Below, piece by piece: positions 15,627 to 23,719 of a DNA stretch of 42,341 nucleotides. Positions within the stretch are counted from its first letter, which is position 1. Each line of letters starts with the position of its first letter. A program made the position numbers and the translations under genes. The notes under the pieces are model-generated. The model did not search any database and was not told where the DNA came from. It was given only the letters and a program-made list of their open reading frames with translations. The DNA comes from VBDM01 sp964430565. GTDB taxonomy: Bacteria > Pseudomonadota > Gammaproteobacteria > Burkholderiales > SG8-39. The stretch spans positions 1-42,341 of the forward strand of contig CAYSFD010000026.1 in NCBI GenBank assembly GCA_964430565.1. The letters are read 5' to 3'.

Positions 15627-16496
15627 ATGAAGGCTAGTGAATCCGTATTCGTCCCGGTCCGAGGCCTGCGCTACCACTGCCGCTGCTGGGGCGACGAGCG
15701 CGCGCCGAAGCTGTTCGTGCTCCACGGCTGGATGGACGTATCGGCTTCGTTCCAGTTCCTGGTGGACGCATTGCGCGGCGACTGGCGCGTGATCGCTCCC
15801 GACTGGCGCGGCTTCGGGCTCAGCGAACGGACAAAAGAAGACAGCTACTGGTTTCCCGATTATCTGGCGGACCTCGACCGGCTGCTCGATCACTTCCAGC
15901 CGAAGGCGCCGGTCACGCTCGCCGGACACAGCATGGGCGGCAATATCTCGGCCATGTACGCCGGCATCCGGCCGGAGCGCGTGGCGCGTTTGATCAATCT
16001 GGAAGGGCTCGGGCTGGCCGGGACGCGTGCCGAAAAGGCGCCCGAGCGTTTCGCGCGGTGGCTTGGCGAAATCTCGGGCGAAAAGCCCTCGTTTCGCGAC
16101 TACGAAACGTTCGAAGCACTGGCCGAGCGCATGCGGGGAAGCAACCCCCGTTTGAGCGGTGAGAAAGCCTCGTTCCTCGCGCGCCATTGGGGGAGGGCAA
16201 AGCCCGACGGCCGCGTCGAGCTCGCGAGCGATCCCGCGCACAAGCTTGTCAATCCGATTCTCTACCGGATCGAGGAAGTAGAAGCTTGCTGGCGCAAAGT
16301 CACGGCGCCGGTGCTCTGGGTCGAGGGCGCCGAATCGAAAGTGCCGGAGATACTGAGGCTCTCGAGCGCCGATCTCGCGGAGCGCAAAAAATATTTCCAA
16401 CATCTGACCGAACGCGTCATCCCTGATGCGGGTCATATGCTTCATCACGACCAGCCCGAGCAGCTCGCCGAAATCGTCGAAGAGTTTCTCGGTTAA
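15627..16496 (+). CDS. alpha/beta fold hydrolase
   Basis: A 289-aa alpha/beta hydrolase. It has the HGWMDVSASFQFLVD oxyanion-hole block (about residue 34), the nucleophile elbow GHSMGG (about 99-104) and the catalytic His in AGHML near the C-terminus (about 271). The third triad member is probably the acidic residue in the LWVEGAES strand. The frame extends upstream to a TTG at 15576, but ATG 15627 fits the family start. The PHP phosphatase gene follows after 9 bp. The substrate is unknown. Confidence 0.85.
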   Translation: MKASESVFVPVRGLRYHCRCWGDERAPKLFVLHGWMDVSASFQFLVDALRGDWRVIAPDWRGFGLSERTKEDSYWFPDYLADLDRLLDHFQPKAPVTLAGHSMGGNISAMYAGIRPERVARLINLEGLGLAGTRAEKAPERFARWLGEISGEKPSFRDYETFEALAERMRGSNPRLSGEKASFLARHWGRAKPDGRVELASDPAHKLVNPILYRIEEVEACWRKVTAPVLWVEGAESKVPEILRLSSADLAERKKYFQHLTERVIPDAGHMLHHDQPEQLAEIVEEFLG

Positions 16497-16505
16497 CATG
16501 CCTCA

Positions 16506-17333
16506 ATGAATGTCGATCTTCATTGTCATTCGACTGCGTCCGACGGGCTGTTGAAGCCGGCTGACGTGGTGGCGCGCGCGGCCGCCAACGGCGTGACCAT
16601 GCTTGCGCTGACCGATCACGACGACTTGTCCGGGCTCGCCGAAGCGCGCGCGCAGGCCGAGTCGGAAGGCATTCGCTTCGTCGATGGCGTTGAGATTTCG
16701 GCGACATGGGAAGAGACCGCCGTCCATATCCTCGGTCTGCAAATCGATCCGGAAAACCCGGTCCTGCGTGCCGGACTCGAATCGGTCCGCGAGGGCCGGG
16801 CGAAACGGGCCGAGAGAATGAGCGATGCGCTGGCAGCGGCCGGCGTTCCCGACAGCCTCGCGGGGGCGAAGACTTACGCCGAGAACCCAAACCTCATCAG
16901 CCGCCTGCATTTCGCGCGTCACCTCGTGAAGACGGGCCATGCGCGGGACGTGAAGAGCGTGTTTCAGCACTACCTCGTGAAAGGCAAGCCGGGCTTCGTC
17001 CAGCACCAGTGGGCGTCTCTCGCGGATGCCGTGAACTGGATCCGTGCAGGCGGCGGCATCGCCGTCATCGCACATCCGGGCCGCTACAAATTGTCCAAGG
17101 CCGAGATGCGCGCTTTTCTCTCGGAGTTCAAAGCCTGCGGCGGTGTCGGCGTGGAAGTGATCACAGGCGCCCACACGCCGGAGCAGTATTCCGAGTTCGC
17201 GCGCCTTTCGCGAGAGTTCGGGCTGCTCGCCTCGCGCGGCTCCGACTATCACGGTAAAGGCGAGAGCAGGGCAGATCTCGGTGATTTGCCGCACCTACCC
17301 GGCGATCTGAAACCCGTCTGGCACGACTGGTAG
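16506..17333 (+). CDS. PHP-domain phosphoesterase (RNase AM / nucleoside 3',5'-bisphosphate phosphatase family)
   Basis: A 275-aa PHP-domain protein of the YciV/TrpH family. In the studied members it removes phosphate from 3',5'-bisphosphorylated nucleotides and trims 5' ends of RNA. Metal-binding motifs are visible: DLHCHSTASDG (residues 4-14), TDHDD (about 36-40), DGVEISA (about 60), IAHPGRY (about 189) and GSDYHG (about 246-251). The length is typical. It starts 9 bp after the hydrolase stop and precedes the site-2 protease and trpS, a neighbourhood common in betaproteobacteria. Confidence 0.88.
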   Translation: MNVDLHCHSTASDGLLKPADVVARAAANGVTMLALTDHDDLSGLAEARAQAESEGIRFVDGVEISATWEETAVHILGLQIDPENPVLRAGLESVREGRAKRAERMSDALAAAGVPDSLAGAKTYAENPNLISRLHFARHLVKTGHARDVKSVFQHYLVKGKPGFVQHQWASLADAVNWIRAGGGIAVIAHPGRYKLSKAEMRAFLSEFKACGGVGVEVITGAHTPEQYSEFARLSREFGLLASRGSDYHGKGESRADLGDLPHLPGDLKPVWHDW

Positions 17334-17371
17334 CCGTGGGCCATGATGCGCCTCTGATAAAATAGCGCGCC

Positions 17372-18037
17372 ATGGAAGACCTCATCCAGACCATCGCGAT
17401 CTACACACTGCCGGTCATCTTCGCGATCACCCTGCACGAAGCCGCTCACGGCTATGTCGCGCGCTACTTCGGCGACAAGACCGCCTTCATGCTCGGGCGA
17501 ATTAGCCTCAACCCGTTGCGTCACATCGACCTTGTCGGGACGATCGTCGTTCCACTGCTGATCCTCGTCACGAGCAAGCTTTTCGGCAGCGGCGGGATCT
17601 TGTTCGGCTGGGCCAAGCCCGTTCCGGTGAATTTCCACGCGCTGCGCCATCCCAAACGCGACATGCTGTGGGTGGCGGCGGCGGGCCCGGCGGCAAATCT
17701 CGCGATGGCGCTCGGCTGGGCGCTCGTGCTGAAAGCGGCAATACTGCTCCCCAAAGGCGATTTCTCCTTGCCTTTGAGCCTTATGGCCGACGCGGGCATC
17801 ACCGTCAACGTTGTGCTCATGGTGCTCAACCTGCTGCCGATCCTCCCGCTTGACGGTGGGCGCATCGCGGTGAGCTTGCTGCCCGATCGCCTGGCACTAG
17901 GCTACGCCCGACTGGAGCCGTTCGGCTTCCCTATCCTGCTTGCGCTCATTTTCATTCCACCGCATGTGCTGGGCGCACTCATGATGCCGATGGTGCAGGC
18001 TTCGATCGGCCTGATCGGGACGATCTTCCGGCTGTAA
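17372..18037 (+). CDS. site-2 protease family (M50) membrane metalloprotease
   Basis: A 221-aa polytopic inner-membrane protein. The zinc motif HEAAH (about residues 22-26) sits in the first helix, and the second metal/active-site motif NLLPILPLDGGRI (about 151-163) in a later one. About five or six membrane segments are visible and there is no PDZ domain, which places it in the small standalone S2P subgroup. The substrate is unknown. It lies 12 bp upstream of trpS and is probably co-transcribed with it. Confidence 0.9.
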   Translation: MEDLIQTIAIYTLPVIFAITLHEAAHGYVARYFGDKTAFMLGRISLNPLRHIDLVGTIVVPLLILVTSKLFGSGGILFGWAKPVPVNFHALRHPKRDMLWVAAAGPAANLAMALGWALVLKAAILLPKGDFSLPLSLMADAGITVNVVLMVLNLLPILPLDGGRIAVSLLPDRLALGYARLEPFGFPILLALIFIPPHVLGALMMPMVQASIGLIGTIFRL

Positions 18038-18049
18038 CCGCACCAGAGC

Positions 18050-19252
18050 ATGTACGAACAACGCGTGGTTTCCGGCATGCGCCCAACGGGCGCGCTGCAC
18101 CTCGGGCATTTTCACGGCGCTCTCAAGAACTGGGTGAGGCTGCAAAGCGAGCACCCTTGCTTTTTCTTCGTCGCCGACTGGCACGCGCTCACGACGCACT
18201 ATGCGACACCCGAGGTGATCGAGGAAAACGTCTGGGATATGCTGATCGATTGGCTGGCGGCCGGAATCGATCCGGCGCAGTCGACCCTGTTCATCCAGTC
18301 GCGCATCCCCGAGCACGCCGAGCTGTACACGCTGCTTTCGATGATCACCCCTTTGGGGTGGCTCGAGCGCGTGCCGAGCTACAAGGACCAGCAGGAAAAA
18401 CTCGCCGACCGCGACCTGTCCACCTACGGGTTTCTCGGCTATCCGTTGCTGCAGGCGGCCGACGTGCTGATCTACAGGGCGAAGTACGTGCCGGTCGGCG
18501 AAGACCAGGTCCCGCACATCGAAATGATGAGGGAGCTGGCGCGGCGCTTCAACCACGTCTACGGTCGCGAGCCGGGATTCGAGGACAAGGCCAAGGCCGC
18601 GGTGAAGAAACTGGGGAGCCGCAAGGCGAAGGTCTTGATGGAGCTGCGCGCCAAGTACCAGGAAAAGGGCGACGCCGAGGCGCTTGCCGCGGCGCGGGCG
18701 CTGCTGGAGAAGCAGGGCAATCTCTCCGTTGCCGACCGGGAACGTCTGGCTGGTTTCCTCGAGGGTGGAGGGCGGATGATCCTGGTGGAGCCCGAAGCGC
18801 TCCTGACGGCGGTATCGAAGCTACCCGGCGTGGACGGACAGAAGATGTCAAAATCCTACGGCAACACAATTTCGCTCCGCGAGGATGCCGAATCGGTCAC
18901 GAGGAAAATCCGCACCATGCCGACCGACCCGGCGCGGGTCAGGCGCAGCGACCCGGGCAATCCCGACAAGTGCCCGGTCTGGCAATTTCACCTCGTCTAC
19001 GGCAACGAACAGACGCGCGAATGGGTAAACCAGGGCTGCCGCACCGCGGGCATCGGTTGCCTTGAGTGCAAACAGCCGGTGATCGACGCGGTGCTCGCCG
19101 AGCAGGGACCGATGCGCGAGCGCGCCCAGAAATATCTCGACGACCCAACTCTGGTGCGCAATATCGTCGCTGACGGATGCGAAAAGGCGCGCAAGGCCGC
19201 GAAGGAAGCCATGCGCGATGTGCGCCAAGCGATGGGCCTCGCCTACACATGA
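18050..19252 (+). CDS. trpS: tryptophan--tRNA ligase
   Basis: A 400-aa class I aminoacyl-tRNA synthetase that charges tRNA-Trp. The HIGH-type motif GALHLGHFHG lies at about residues 11-20 and KMSKS at about 264-268. Other family blocks are GMRPTG, FLGYPLLQAADVLIY and VGEDQVPH. It is longer than the usual 330-340 aa because of an extra region of about 60 residues before KMSKS (about 180-245, charged, with GSRKAKVLMELRAKYQEKG); as I recall, such long forms are seen in betaproteobacteria. The stop codon overlaps the scpA start (ATGA). Confidence 0.95.
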   Translation: MYEQRVVSGMRPTGALHLGHFHGALKNWVRLQSEHPCFFFVADWHALTTHYATPEVIEENVWDMLIDWLAAGIDPAQSTLFIQSRIPEHAELYTLLSMITPLGWLERVPSYKDQQEKLADRDLSTYGFLGYPLLQAADVLIYRAKYVPVGEDQVPHIEMMRELARRFNHVYGREPGFEDKAKAAVKKLGSRKAKVLMELRAKYQEKGDAEALAAARALLEKQGNLSVADRERLAGFLEGGGRMILVEPEALLTAVSKLPGVDGQKMSKSYGNTISLREDAESVTRKIRTMPTDPARVRRSDPGNPDKCPVWQFHLVYGNEQTREWVNQGCRTAGIGCLECKQPVIDAVLAEQGPMRERAQKYLDDPTLVRNIVADGCEKARKAAKEAMRDVRQAMGLAYT

Positions 19253-20148
19253 GTGCGCCGGGGCAGATCGACATCCCGACGCCCGCGCCGATGCCGGGGG
19301 CGCTGGTCGCCGGCGCACCGGGTGGGCTCGTGGCCGGCGCACCGGGTGCGCTCGTGGCCAGCGCACCGAGCGCGCTCGTGGCAAAAGTGCGCGGACAGCC
19401 GTTTACCGACCTGCCGCAGGACTTGTACATCCCGCCCGATGCGCTCGAGGTCTTCCTCGACACCTTCGAGGGGCCGCTGGATCTGCTGCTCTATCTCATC
19501 CGTAAGGCGAACATCGACGTCCTGGACATTCCCATGGCGCGGCTCACCGAGCAATACATGGAATACGTAGAGGTGATGCGAACGAAGAACCTAGAGCTCG
19601 CCGCGGAGTACCTGGTGATGGCGGCGATGCTGATGGAGATCAAGTCGCGCATGCTCCTGCCGCGGCCGGCGGTGCTCGGCGACGAGGAGGAGGATCCGCG
19701 CGCGGAGCTGGTGCGGCGTTTGATCGAGTACGAGAAAATCAAGCGTGCCGCGCACCAACTCGACGCGCTGCCGCAGCTCGGAAGAGACTTCTTCCCGGTG
19801 GAGGTCCTGATCGAGCAGACTTTGGCGCAGCGGCTGCCGCAGGTGGCCGTCGTCGATTTGCAGGAAGCATGGCGCGCGCTTCTCGTGCGTGCCAAAATGA
19901 CGCAGCACCACCGCGTCACCCGCGAGGAACTCTCGGTGCGGGAGCACATGAGTCTCATTTTGCGCAGGCTCCGCGGCGGCGGTTTTTCAGAATTCGGTGA
20001 ACTCTTCGATCCGACACACGGGGTTCCGGTCTTGATCGTCAATTTCCTGGCGGTGCTGGAGCTGGTTCGCGAGAGCCTGCTCGAGGTCACGCAATCCGAA
20101 CCGTTCGCCCCTATCTATGTGAAGCTCGCTCATGCTTACTCCGAATGA
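19249..20148 (+). CDS. scpA: segregation and condensation protein A
   Basis: A 299-aa kleisin subunit of the SMC-ScpAB condensin-like complex. The conserved domain starts at about residue 58 with ALEVFLDTFEGPLDLLLYLI and continues with NIDVLDIPMARLTEQYM. The C-terminal winged-helix part ends near YVKLAHAYSE. Before it lies an unusual Ala/Gly/Pro/Val-rich extension of about 55 residues made by a 24-bp tandem repeat. ATG 19249 overlaps the trpS stop, supporting this start, although later initiation cannot be excluded. It overlaps scpB by 17 bp. Confidence 0.92.
   Translation: MSAPGQIDIPTPAPMPGALVAGAPGGLVAGAPGALVASAPSALVAKVRGQPFTDLPQDLYIPPDALEVFLDTFEGPLDLLLYLIRKANIDVLDIPMARLTEQYMEYVEVMRTKNLELAAEYLVMAAMLMEIKSRMLLPRPAVLGDEEEDPRAELVRRLIEYEKIKRAAHQLDALPQLGRDFFPVEVLIEQTLAQRLPQVAVVDLQEAWRALLVRAKMTQHHRVTREELSVREHMSLILRRLRGGGFSEFGELFDPTHGVPVLIVNFLAVLELVRESLLEVTQSEPFAPIYVKLAHAYSE
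19300..19383 (+). repeat. 24-bp tandem repeat within scpA
   Basis: Three full units (19300-19323, 19324-19347, 19348-19371) and a half unit (19372-19383). Each encodes eight residues of the type ALVAGAPG. The units differ by a few bases. The repeat lies upstream of the conserved kleisin domain. Confidence 0.85.
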
Positions 20149-20734
20149 AGTCAAGTTAGTGCTCGAAGCGGCGCTGCTCGCCGCGCAGGAGCCGCTTCCC
20201 ATTTCGGAGCTGCGCAAGATGTTCGACGAGGAAATCGCCGCGGACACCTTGCGCAGCCTGCTCGATGAACTGCGGGAGGCGTGGAAGGACCGCGGCGTTG
20301 AGCTTGCGGTCACCGCCGGCGGCTGGCGCTTTCAGACGCGCGTCTCGTTCCAGAAGTACCTGGAGCGCATTCACCCCGACAAACCGCCGCGTTTCTCGCG
20401 CGCCACGCTCGAGACGCTTGCGATCATCGCCTATCGCCAGCCGGTCACGCGCGGGGATATCGAGGACATCCGCGGCGTCACCGTCTCGACCGAAGTGCTG
20501 AAGCGACTGGAGGATCGCGGCTGGATCGACGCGATCGGACACAAGGAGACACCGGGACGCCCGGCACTGTACGCGACCACCCCGAACTTCCTCGACGACC
20601 TGGGCCTGCGCTCGCTGCAGGAGCTCCCCCCTTTGGAAGACATTGCCAAGACACTTGATCTCACGCAAACTCCGCCGCCCGCTTCGCAGCCCGCGCCCGA
20701 AGAGCCCGCAACGGCCCAGCCGAGCCCGGCGTAG
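20132..20734 (+). CDS. scpB: segregation and condensation protein B
   Basis: A 200-aa partner of ScpA in the SMC complex. Two winged-helix domains are visible, with the family blocks EAALLAAQEPLPISELRKMF (about residues 11-30), SRATLETLAIIAYRQPVTRGDIE (about 88-110), RGVTVSTEVLKRLEDRGWI and ETPGRPALYATT. The C-terminal 35 residues are Pro/Ala-rich and probably disordered. The start overlaps the scpA end by 17 bp. The 3' end lies in a tandem duplication shared with rluB. Confidence 0.93.
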   Translation: MLTPNEVKLVLEAALLAAQEPLPISELRKMFDEEIAADTLRSLLDELREAWKDRGVELAVTAGGWRFQTRVSFQKYLERIHPDKPPRFSRATLETLAIIAYRQPVTRGDIEDIRGVTVSTEVLKRLEDRGWIDAIGHKETPGRPALYATTPNFLDDLGLRSLQELPPLEDIAKTLDLTQTPPPASQPAPEEPATAQPSPA

Positions 20735-21620
20735 CCTCGCGGCGTCCGCCGAAGGACTGCACAAGGCGCTCGCACGCCCGGGCCGGGGCTCGCGCCAAGA
20801 CACGGAAGCCGCGATCGCCTCGGGCCGGCTCACTGCGCGAGCCCGACGTAGCAGCCTCGCGGCGCCCGCCGAAAGACTGCACAAGGCCCTCGCACGCTCA
20901 GGGCTGGGCTCGCGCCGCGACATGGAGGTTGCGATCGAGTCGGGCCGGCTCACTGTAAACGGCCTTCGCGCCACGCTGGGGCAGCGCGTGGGGCCGGCCG
21001 ATCGAGTGATTCTCGACAGGCGCCCGGTTTTCTTGAGATTCGAGCAGGGCGCGCCGCGTGTGCTGATCTACCACAAACCGGCCGGTGAGCTGGTGACCAC
21101 GCGCGATCCCTCGGGCAGGCCCACGGTGTTCGAGAATCTGCCGCGGATGCGGGGAGGGCACTGGATCGCGGTCGGCAGGCTGGACTTCAACACGGGCGGT
21201 CTGCTGCTTTTCACCGATTCCGGCGAGCTTGCCCATCGGCTCATGCATCCAAGCAACGAAATCGAGCGCGAGTACGCAGTACGCGTGCGCGGCGAGCTCA
21301 CCCGTGAGCAGTTGCGCAAGCTCACCGACGGGGTGGTCCTGGACGACGGCAGCGCCAAGTTCGACAGCATCGCCGCGGGGGGAGGCCGCGGATCCAATCG
21401 CTGGTATCAGGTGGTGCTGCGCGAAGGGCGCAACCGGGAAGTAAGGCGCATGTTCGAAGCGATGGGAGTCACGGTGAGCCGGCTGATGCGCGTGCGCTTC
21501 GGGCCGTTTCGTCTGCCTTCCTATTTGCACCGCGGGCAGTGGCGGGAGCTAGGTCCGAGCGAGGCGGCAACGCTGCTCGCAGCGATCAAGGCACAAGCCG
21601 CGCCGACGACGCCCACCTGA
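20643..21620 (+). CDS. rluB: 23S rRNA pseudouridine synthase B (RluB) with duplicated S4 half
   Basis: Pseudouridine synthase of the RsuA/RluB family, which modifies U2605 of 23S rRNA in E. coli. The S4 RNA-binding domain starts with RLHKALARSGLGSRRDMEVA (about residues 78-97). The catalytic Asp is in GRLDFNTGGLLLFTDSG (about 180), and GRNREVRRMF is a further family block. Upstream, a second partial S4 half (LHKALARPGRGSRQDTEAA, about 39-57) arises from a tandem duplication. The true start is uncertain: the first ATG (20922) would cut the S4 domain, so translation probably starts at TTG 20643 or 20655 inside scpB. This gives a very basic N-terminus of about 30 residues. Confidence 0.85.
   Translation: MPRHLISRKLRRPLRSPRPKSPQRPSRARRSLAASAEGLHKALARPGRGSRQDTEAAIASGRLTARARRSSLAAPAERLHKALARSGLGSRRDMEVAIESGRLTVNGLRATLGQRVGPADRVILDRRPVFLRFEQGAPRVLIYHKPAGELVTTRDPSGRPTVFENLPRMRGGHWIAVGRLDFNTGGLLLFTDSGELAHRLMHPSNEIEREYAVRVRGELTREQLRKLTDGVVLDDGSAKFDSIAAGGGRGSNRWYQVVLREGRNREVRRMFEAMGVTVSRLMRVRFGPFRLPSYLHRGQWRELGPSEAATLLAAIKAQAAPTTPT
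20721..20957 (+). repeat. tandem duplication across the scpB/rluB junction
   Basis: Copy 1 (20721-20837) and copy 2 (20838-20957) abut directly and align over their length, copy 2 having a 3-base insert (AGC). The scpB stop codon lies in copy 1. Both copies keep the rluB frame, since the offset of 117/120 is a multiple of three. The copies have diverged at scattered sites, so the event is not recent. Confidence 0.85.
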
Positions 21621-21664
21621 GCCCTGTCGTCGACCCAGAAAACACAGCTTCCGACCTTCTTTCG

Positions 21665-21693
21665 TTGTTTTGGCTGAGGTTTCTTGCTATAAT
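21665..21693 (+). promoter_or_regulatory. promoter of the rimP-nusA-infB operon
   Basis: TTGTTT (21665-21670), a 17-bp spacer and TATAAT (21688-21693), with TG one base before the -10 (extended -10). The start is expected near 21700, only about 10 nt before a strong hairpin. Confidence 0.7.
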
Positions 21694-21708
21694 TCGCCCG
21701 TTTTTGGG

Positions 21709-21731
21709 ATGGGCTTTCGAGCCCATTTTTT
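21709..21731 (+). terminator. intrinsic terminator or attenuator in the rimP leader
   Basis: ATGGGCT and AGCCCAT form a 7-bp stem capped by TTCG and followed by six T residues. It lies between the operon promoter and rimP. It would end transcripts from that promoter after about 30 nt unless read through, so it may be a control point. Confidence 0.75.
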
Positions 21732-21758
21732 ATTTATGCACGGGTGTGGCGTAGGGTC

Positions 21759-22217
21759 GTGAGCGCGCTCGAGCAATTGCTTGAGCGCACGGTCGGCGGC
21801 TTGGGATACGAGCTTGCCGATTTTGAATATATCAACAACGGTAGGATGTTACGCGTGTTTATTGAGAAACAACATCACATGGATACTGAGCCGATGCCGG
21901 GAGGCACAACGCTCGAAGACTGCGCATCGGTCAGCCGGCAACTGCAGCGCGTGCTGGAGGTTGAGGGGGTCGATTACGACCGTCTGGAAGTCTCCTCCCC
22001 AGGGCTGGATCGCAGACTGAAAAAAGCGACGGACTTCGCGCGCTTTGCCGGCAGCAAGGCCCAGGTGCGGTTGCGCCATCCGGTGAACGGCCGCAGGAAT
22101 TTCCTCGGCACCGTGCGCTCCGTGGACGGCGATCGGGTCCAATTCGATTTCGACGGGGGGCACGTCGTGTTCGACGTCGCCGACCTCGACCGCGCCCGCC
22201 TGGTGCCCAAGCCATGA
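21759..22217 (+). CDS. rimP: ribosome maturation factor RimP
   Basis: A 152-aa factor for 30S subunit assembly. Family blocks are LLERTVGGLGYELADFEY (N-terminus), EDCASVSRQLQRVLEVEGVDYDRLEVSSPGLDR (central, most diagnostic) and the C-terminal SH3-like beta domain (FLGTVRSVDGDRVQFDF). GTG 21759 gives the usual family start; an in-frame GTG at 21744 is also possible. No strong ribosome site is visible for either. It is first in the classic rimP-nusA-infB-rbfA-truB-rpsO-pnp order. nusA follows at once. Confidence 0.92.
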   Translation: MSALEQLLERTVGGLGYELADFEYINNGRMLRVFIEKQHHMDTEPMPGGTTLEDCASVSRQLQRVLEVEGVDYDRLEVSSPGLDRRLKKATDFARFAGSKAQVRLRHPVNGRRNFLGTVRSVDGDRVQFDFDGGHVVFDVADLDRARLVPKP

Positions 22218-22231
22218 TGCCCGAGGGTTAC

Positions 22232-23710
22232 ATGAGCCGCGAGCTGTTGCTGCAGGCGGACGCGCTCGCGAGGGAAAAGAACGTCCACAAGGAAGTGGTG
22301 TTCGGAGCCCTCGAGATGGCGATCGCCTCGGCGACCAAGAAGCGATTCTCCGAAGACGTCGATGTACGCGTGGCCATCGACCGCAATACCGGGGACTTCG
22401 AGTCCTTCCGTCGCTGGCAGGTGGTGCCGGACGAGACCGTGGAGAATCCGTCGCAGCAGTTGGCCTTTTCCGAGGCGCAGAAACAGTACCCGGATATTCA
22501 GCTCCAGGACTTCATCGAGGAGGCGCTGGAGCCGGTCGATTTCGGACGCATCGGGGCGCAGACCGCGAAGCAGGTGATCCTGCAGAGGATTCGCGACGCC
22601 GAGCGCGAGCAGTTGCTGAACGATTTTCTGTCGCGAGGCGAAAAGCTCATCAACGGCGCAATCAAGCGCATCGAGCGCGGCAGCGCCATCATCGAGGTCG
22701 GGCGCGTCGAAGCCGTGCTGCCGCGCGACCAGATGATTCCCAAGGAGAATTTGCGCGTGGGCGACCGGGTGCGCGCATTCGTCATGCGCATCGACCGCAA
22801 TGTGCGCGGGCCGCAACTGGTTCTGTCACGCACGGCGCCGGAATTCATCATGGAACTGTTCCGGCTCGAAGTGCCCGAAATCGAGGAAGGGCTGCTCGAG
22901 ATCAAGTCGGCTGCACGCGACCCGGGCGTACGCGCGAAGATCGCGGTTCATTCGCGGGACAAGCGCATCGACCCGATCGGTACTTGTGTCGGGATGCGCG
23001 GGGCGCGGGTGCAGGCGGTGACCCAGGAACTGGCCGGGGAGCGCGTGGATATCGTGCTCTGGTCGGAGGACCCCGCGCAATTCGTGATTGGCGCGCTTGC
23101 GCCCGCCGAGGTGTCCTCCATTCTCGTCGATGAGGACAAGCACAGCATGGACGTGGTGGTGGATGAGGAGAACCTCGCCATCGCCATCGGCCGCAGCGGA
23201 CAGAACGTGCGCCTGGCCTCCGAGATGACCGGCTGGACGATCAATCTCATGACTGAGACGGATTCGAAAAAGAAGAACGAGGAAGAGGCTTCCTCGGTTA
23301 GGAAGATCTTCATGGAGCGGCTGGACGTCGATGAGGAAGTCGCCAATACGCTGATCCAGGAAGGTTTCTCGACCCTGGAGGAGGTCGCCTATGTGCCGAT
23401 CAACGAGATGATGGAGATCGAAGGCTTCGATGAAAAGACGGTGAACGAGCTGCGCAACCGCGCGCGCGACGCGCTCCTGGTGCTGGCGATTGCGAGCGAA
23501 GAGCAGGCGGAAAACCTCGATCCGGCGCTGCTCTCACTCGAAGGCATGGACAAGGACCTGGCCGCGAAACTCGCGACCTCCGGAGTGAAAACACGCGACG
23601 ATCTTGCCGACCTTGCATTTGACGATCTGGTCGAACTGACCGGGATCGAATCCGAGCGCGCCAAAATCCTGATCATGAAGGCGCGCGAACATTGGTTTGC
23701 GCAGGAGTAA
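22232..23710 (+). CDS. nusA: transcription termination/antitermination factor NusA
   Basis: A 492-aa RNA-polymerase-binding elongation factor. Domains in order: N-terminal polymerase-binding domain (SRELLLQADALAREKNVHKEVVF), S1 domain (about 130-195, GAIKRIERGSAIIEVG), KH domains (GTCVGMRGARVQAVTQELAGERVDI; LAIAIGRSGQNVRLASEMTGW), and two C-terminal acidic repeats (about 355-490). ATG 22232 follows GAGGG and gives the canonical start; ATG 22214 is in frame but lacks a good site. NusA stimulates pausing and termination at hairpins, so the hairpin before rimP could serve feedback. Confidence 0.96.
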   Translation: MSRELLLQADALAREKNVHKEVVFGALEMAIASATKKRFSEDVDVRVAIDRNTGDFESFRRWQVVPDETVENPSQQLAFSEAQKQYPDIQLQDFIEEALEPVDFGRIGAQTAKQVILQRIRDAEREQLLNDFLSRGEKLINGAIKRIERGSAIIEVGRVEAVLPRDQMIPKENLRVGDRVRAFVMRIDRNVRGPQLVLSRTAPEFIMELFRLEVPEIEEGLLEIKSAARDPGVRAKIAVHSRDKRIDPIGTCVGMRGARVQAVTQELAGERVDIVLWSEDPAQFVIGALAPAEVSSILVDEDKHSMDVVVDEENLAIAIGRSGQNVRLASEMTGWTINLMTETDSKKKNEEEASSVRKIFMERLDVDEEVANTLIQEGFSTLEEVAYVPINEMMEIEGFDEKTVNELRNRARDALLVLAIASEEQAENLDPALLSLEGMDKDLAAKLATSGVKTRDDLADLAFDDLVELTGIESERAKILIMKAREHWFAQE

Positions 23711-23719
23711 GGCAGACTC

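Noticed and set aside
17334..17371. TAAAAT box before the site-2 protease gene as a promoter
   Set aside because: No acceptable -35 box at 16-18 bp, and the gap to the PHP gene is short enough for co-transcription.
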